This document shows, in pieces, positions 5,882-7,527 of a stretch of 7,527 bases of DNA; the stretch's first letter is position 1, and every line of letters begins with the position of its first letter. The notes beneath the pieces were generated by a model. That model was not told the origin of the DNA, did not search any database, and was given only the letters and a program-made list of their open reading frames with translations. The DNA lies in NCBI GenBank assembly GCA_947499775.1, contig CANMPY010000084.1, positions 1 through 7,527 of the forward strand, given 5' to 3'. The position numbers and the translations under genes were made by a program. The stretch is from Bacteroidota bacterium (GTDB taxonomy: Bacteria; Bacteroidota; Bacteroidia; NS11-12g; UBA9320).

Positions 5882-6445
5882 CTAGTTTAGTATAAGTTCC
5901 TCTACCGTTTGAGGGTAATAGGACTGTTCTAGGGTGTGTATTTTGGCCGCCAAAGTTTGGGCATTGTCCTTTGGGGTAATTTTAACCTCAGCCTGAAATA
6001 GGATTTTACCCTCATCGTAATGTTCGTTTACGAGGTGAATGGTTATTCCTGATTTTACTTGCCCATCTGCTATTACTTTTTCGTGCACTTTTGAGCCATA
6101 CATACCCTTACCTCCGTAGTTTGGAAGTAGCGCAGGATGGATATTAATAATTCGGTTAGGAAAAGATTGAATTAACTCAAGAGGTACCAGCCATAAAAAT
6201 CCTGCCAATACAATATAATCAGTTTTTTCGTTGAGGAGTTGTTGCGTGATTTTACCATTTATCCAATCCTCTTTCGAAAACAAGCAACACGCCATGCCAA
6301 GTGATTTAGACGATGAAATAATGCCTGCTTTTGGATTGTTGCAATAAATTTTAGTAATGCAAATTTCCGGATGATTCTTATAATAGGTAATAAAATTTAC
6401 TGCATTAGTGCCAGTACCAGAAGCGAATATGGCAACATGTATCAC
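5882..6445 (-). CDS. purN: Phosphoribosylglycinamide formyltransferase (GAR transformylase)
   Basis: The 187-residue product matches PurN, which transfers a formyl group from 10-formyltetrahydrofolate to glycinamide ribonucleotide, the third step of purine synthesis. The N-terminal phosphate-binding loop is VAIFASGTGTN (4-14). The catalytic residues appear as N101 and H103 in INIHPALLPNYGGKGMYG and D144 in EHYDEGKIL, corresponding to Asn106, His108 and Asp144 of the E. coli enzyme. The length is slightly below the usual 190-210. The start is GTG at 6445-6443: it places the first strand exactly at the N-terminus and overlaps the TGA of the upstream transglycosylase gene by four bases (GTGA). 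This implies translational coupling, since no Shine-Dalgarno sequence or separate promoter is evident. The stop is TAG. Confidence 0.95.
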   Translation of the reverse strand: MIHVAIFASGTGTNAVNFITYYKNHPEICITKIYCNNPKAGIISSSKSLGMACCLFSKEDWINGKITQQLLNEKTDYIVLAGFLWLVPLELIQSFPNRIINIHPALLPNYGGKGMYGSKVHEKVIADGQVKSGITIHLVNEHYDEGKILFQAEVKITPKDNAQTLAAKIHTLEQSYYPQTVEELILN

Positions 6446-7527
6446 GATAGTTTTACCACTAGTTTTTGTCCGGGGTAAATCTTATTAGTCTTAAGTCCAT
6501 TCCAGCTTTTTAATTGCCAAACTTTGCAATCAAATTTTTTGGCGATATAAGGCAAAGACTCACCTCGTTTTACTTTGTAATATTTAGATCCCGATTGTTT
6601 TGATTTGGAATATACAGATTCTTCTGTTACTGGGGCTTTCCATGTTTTTTGTTTTAGTGATGCTTGTGAAATGGTATCTTCGAGTTGCCAAAACATGATT
6701 GCTTTTTCATATGGTAATCTAAGTATGAACCCATTAGAAATATTAGGTAATTCAGTTTTCTTTAATTCTGGATTATATGATCTTAATTCATCTGTTCCTA
6801 AATCTAAGGTATTACAAATAACGTCATAACCGTAATTTGACTTGCATTTAACTGGAACCAATCTAGGCTTATTTTGATTGATAATAGAAGGCATTATGCA
6901 ATAATTTTCATGAAAATTCATAATGTATGTCATGGCAATTAAAGCAGGTACATAATTTTGAGTTTCTTTGGGCAAAAACGGATAGATTTCCCAGAAGGTA
7001 CGTTTTCCACCTGACTTGCGAATAGCTTTGTTAACATTTCCAGGCCCACAATTGTAGGATGCTATTACCAAAAACCAATCGCCATATGTAGCGTACATGC
7101 TTTTTAAATATTGGCATGCAGCTTGTGTTGATTTTTCAATATTTCTTCGCTCATCCACATAGTTGTTTACCTTTAAATCAAACATTTTACCGGTAGCATG
7201 CATGAATTGCCATAAACCAGCTGCCCCTGCTTTTGATGTGGCATTTGGGTTAAGCGCCGATTCAATAACCGATAAATATTTCATTTCAAGAGGCATGTCA
7301 TACTTGTCAAAAATTTCTTCGTAAATTGGAAAGTAGTAGTTCGATACTACAATCATTTCCTTTAATTTACTTTGCCAACTTGTACCAAAATAATTTATAA
7401 GTTTATGAACTTCAGTATTATACTGCATCGGTAATCCCGATTCGAGCAGGCGTGAGTTGTTAATAAATTCTGCCTCACTCAGAGGTATTTTATTGTTTAC
7501 AAATTCTATTTTAAAATCATCACCAGG
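6442..7527 (-). CDS. MltD-like membrane-bound lytic murein transglycosylase with LysM domain, 5' partial
   Basis: The frame stays open to the right edge, so the N-terminus is outside the window; 361 residues are visible. The ATG at 7428 is internal, because 33 further in-frame codons continue upstream and read like the family's linker before the catalytic domain. The family cleaves the MurNAc-GlcNAc bond of peptidoglycan, forming 1,6-anhydro ends, in the cell envelope. The GH23 fold is clear: the catalytic glutamate in VIESALNPNA (codon 7263-7261), then AGLWQFM, VDERRNIEKST, SYNCGPGNVNKAIRKSG and LPKETQNYVP. A linker of about 110 residues leads to one C-terminal LysM domain (YYKVKRGESLPYIAKKF to YPGQKLVVKL), which binds peptidoglycan. 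Its stop overlaps the purN start, so the two are one operon. Confidence 0.93.
   Translation of the reverse strand, partial: PGDDFKIEFVNNKIPLSEAEFINNSRLLESGLPMQYNTEVHKLINYFGTSWQSKLKEMIVVSNYYFPIYEEIFDKYDMPLEMKYLSVIESALNPNATSKAGAAGLWQFMHATGKMFDLKVNNYVDERRNIEKSTQAACQYLKSMYATYGDWFLVIASYNCGPGNVNKAIRKSGGKRTFWEIYPFLPKETQNYVPALIAMTYIMNFHENYCIMPSIINQNKPRLVPVKCKSNYGYDVICNTLDLGTDELRSYNPELKKTELPNISNGFILRLPYEKAIMFWQLEDTISQASLKQKTWKAPVTEESVYSKSKQSGSKYYKVKRGESLPYIAKKFDCKVWQLKSWNGLKTNKIYPGQKLVVKLS

Noticed and set aside
5872..5889. 7-bp inverted repeat TAAACTA/TAGTTTA over the purN stop as a minus-strand terminator
   Set aside because: The stem is AT-rich and no T run follows it on the minus strand. The hairpin at 5741-5768 is a far better terminator for that direction.
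7426..7428. ATG at 7428 as the start of the transglycosylase gene
   Set aside because: The frame continues open for 33 codons to the window edge, and those codons encode plausible family sequence, so the ATG is internal and the gene is cut by the window.
1..7527. A new defence, mobile or biosynthetic system spanning several genes
   Set aside because: All but one complete gene is recognisable housekeeping. The single unknown gene stands alone with its own promoter and terminator, so there is no evidence for a multi-gene novel system.

Overview
This window looks like chromosomal DNA of a low-GC member of the Bacteroidota. Four things point there: a C-terminal type IX secretion (Por) sorting domain on the first gene, Bacteroidota-type promoter elements (TAnnTTTG) before the transcription units, no recognisable Shine-Dalgarno sequence before most starts, and a mitochondrial-type aconitase of the kind known from this phylum. 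The sequence alone does not support a genus.

Layout, left to right. (1) Positions 2-298 hold the 3' end of a secreted or cell-surface protein gene ending in a T9SS sorting domain, closed by a strong terminator at 322-354. (2) A plus-strand unit follows: promoter element (419-426), tRNA-Gln(TTG) (436-508), prs for PRPP synthetase (562-1533) and rplY/ctc for ribosomal protein L25 (1541-2131), closed by a terminator at 2152-2190. (3) The aconitase gene (true start 2239, end 4497) has its own promoter, partly overlapping that terminator. (4) The 270-base gap at 4498-4767 contains a weak terminator hairpin, a 135-base block of nested inverted repeats and a 12-bp palindrome. (5) A membrane-anchored coiled-coil protein of unknown function lies at 4768-5721. 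It ends in a strong, probably bidirectional terminator facing a convergent minus-strand unit. (6) That unit runs from the right edge: an MltD-like lytic transglycosylase with a LysM domain (7527-6442, 5' end outside the window), whose stop overlaps the GTG start of purN (6445-5882).

Most of the content is housekeeping: PRPP and purine synthesis (prs, purN), translation (tRNA-Gln, L25), the TCA cycle (aconitase) and peptidoglycan turnover. prs and purN both feed purine synthesis but sit in separate, opposing units. I found no defence system, CRISPR array, complete insertion sequence or phage genes. The parts most worth a second look are the nested inverted repeats after the aconitase gene, the 4-base GTGA overlap joining the transglycosylase to purN, the tRNA in the leader of prs-rplY, and the uncharacterised coiled-coil protein.
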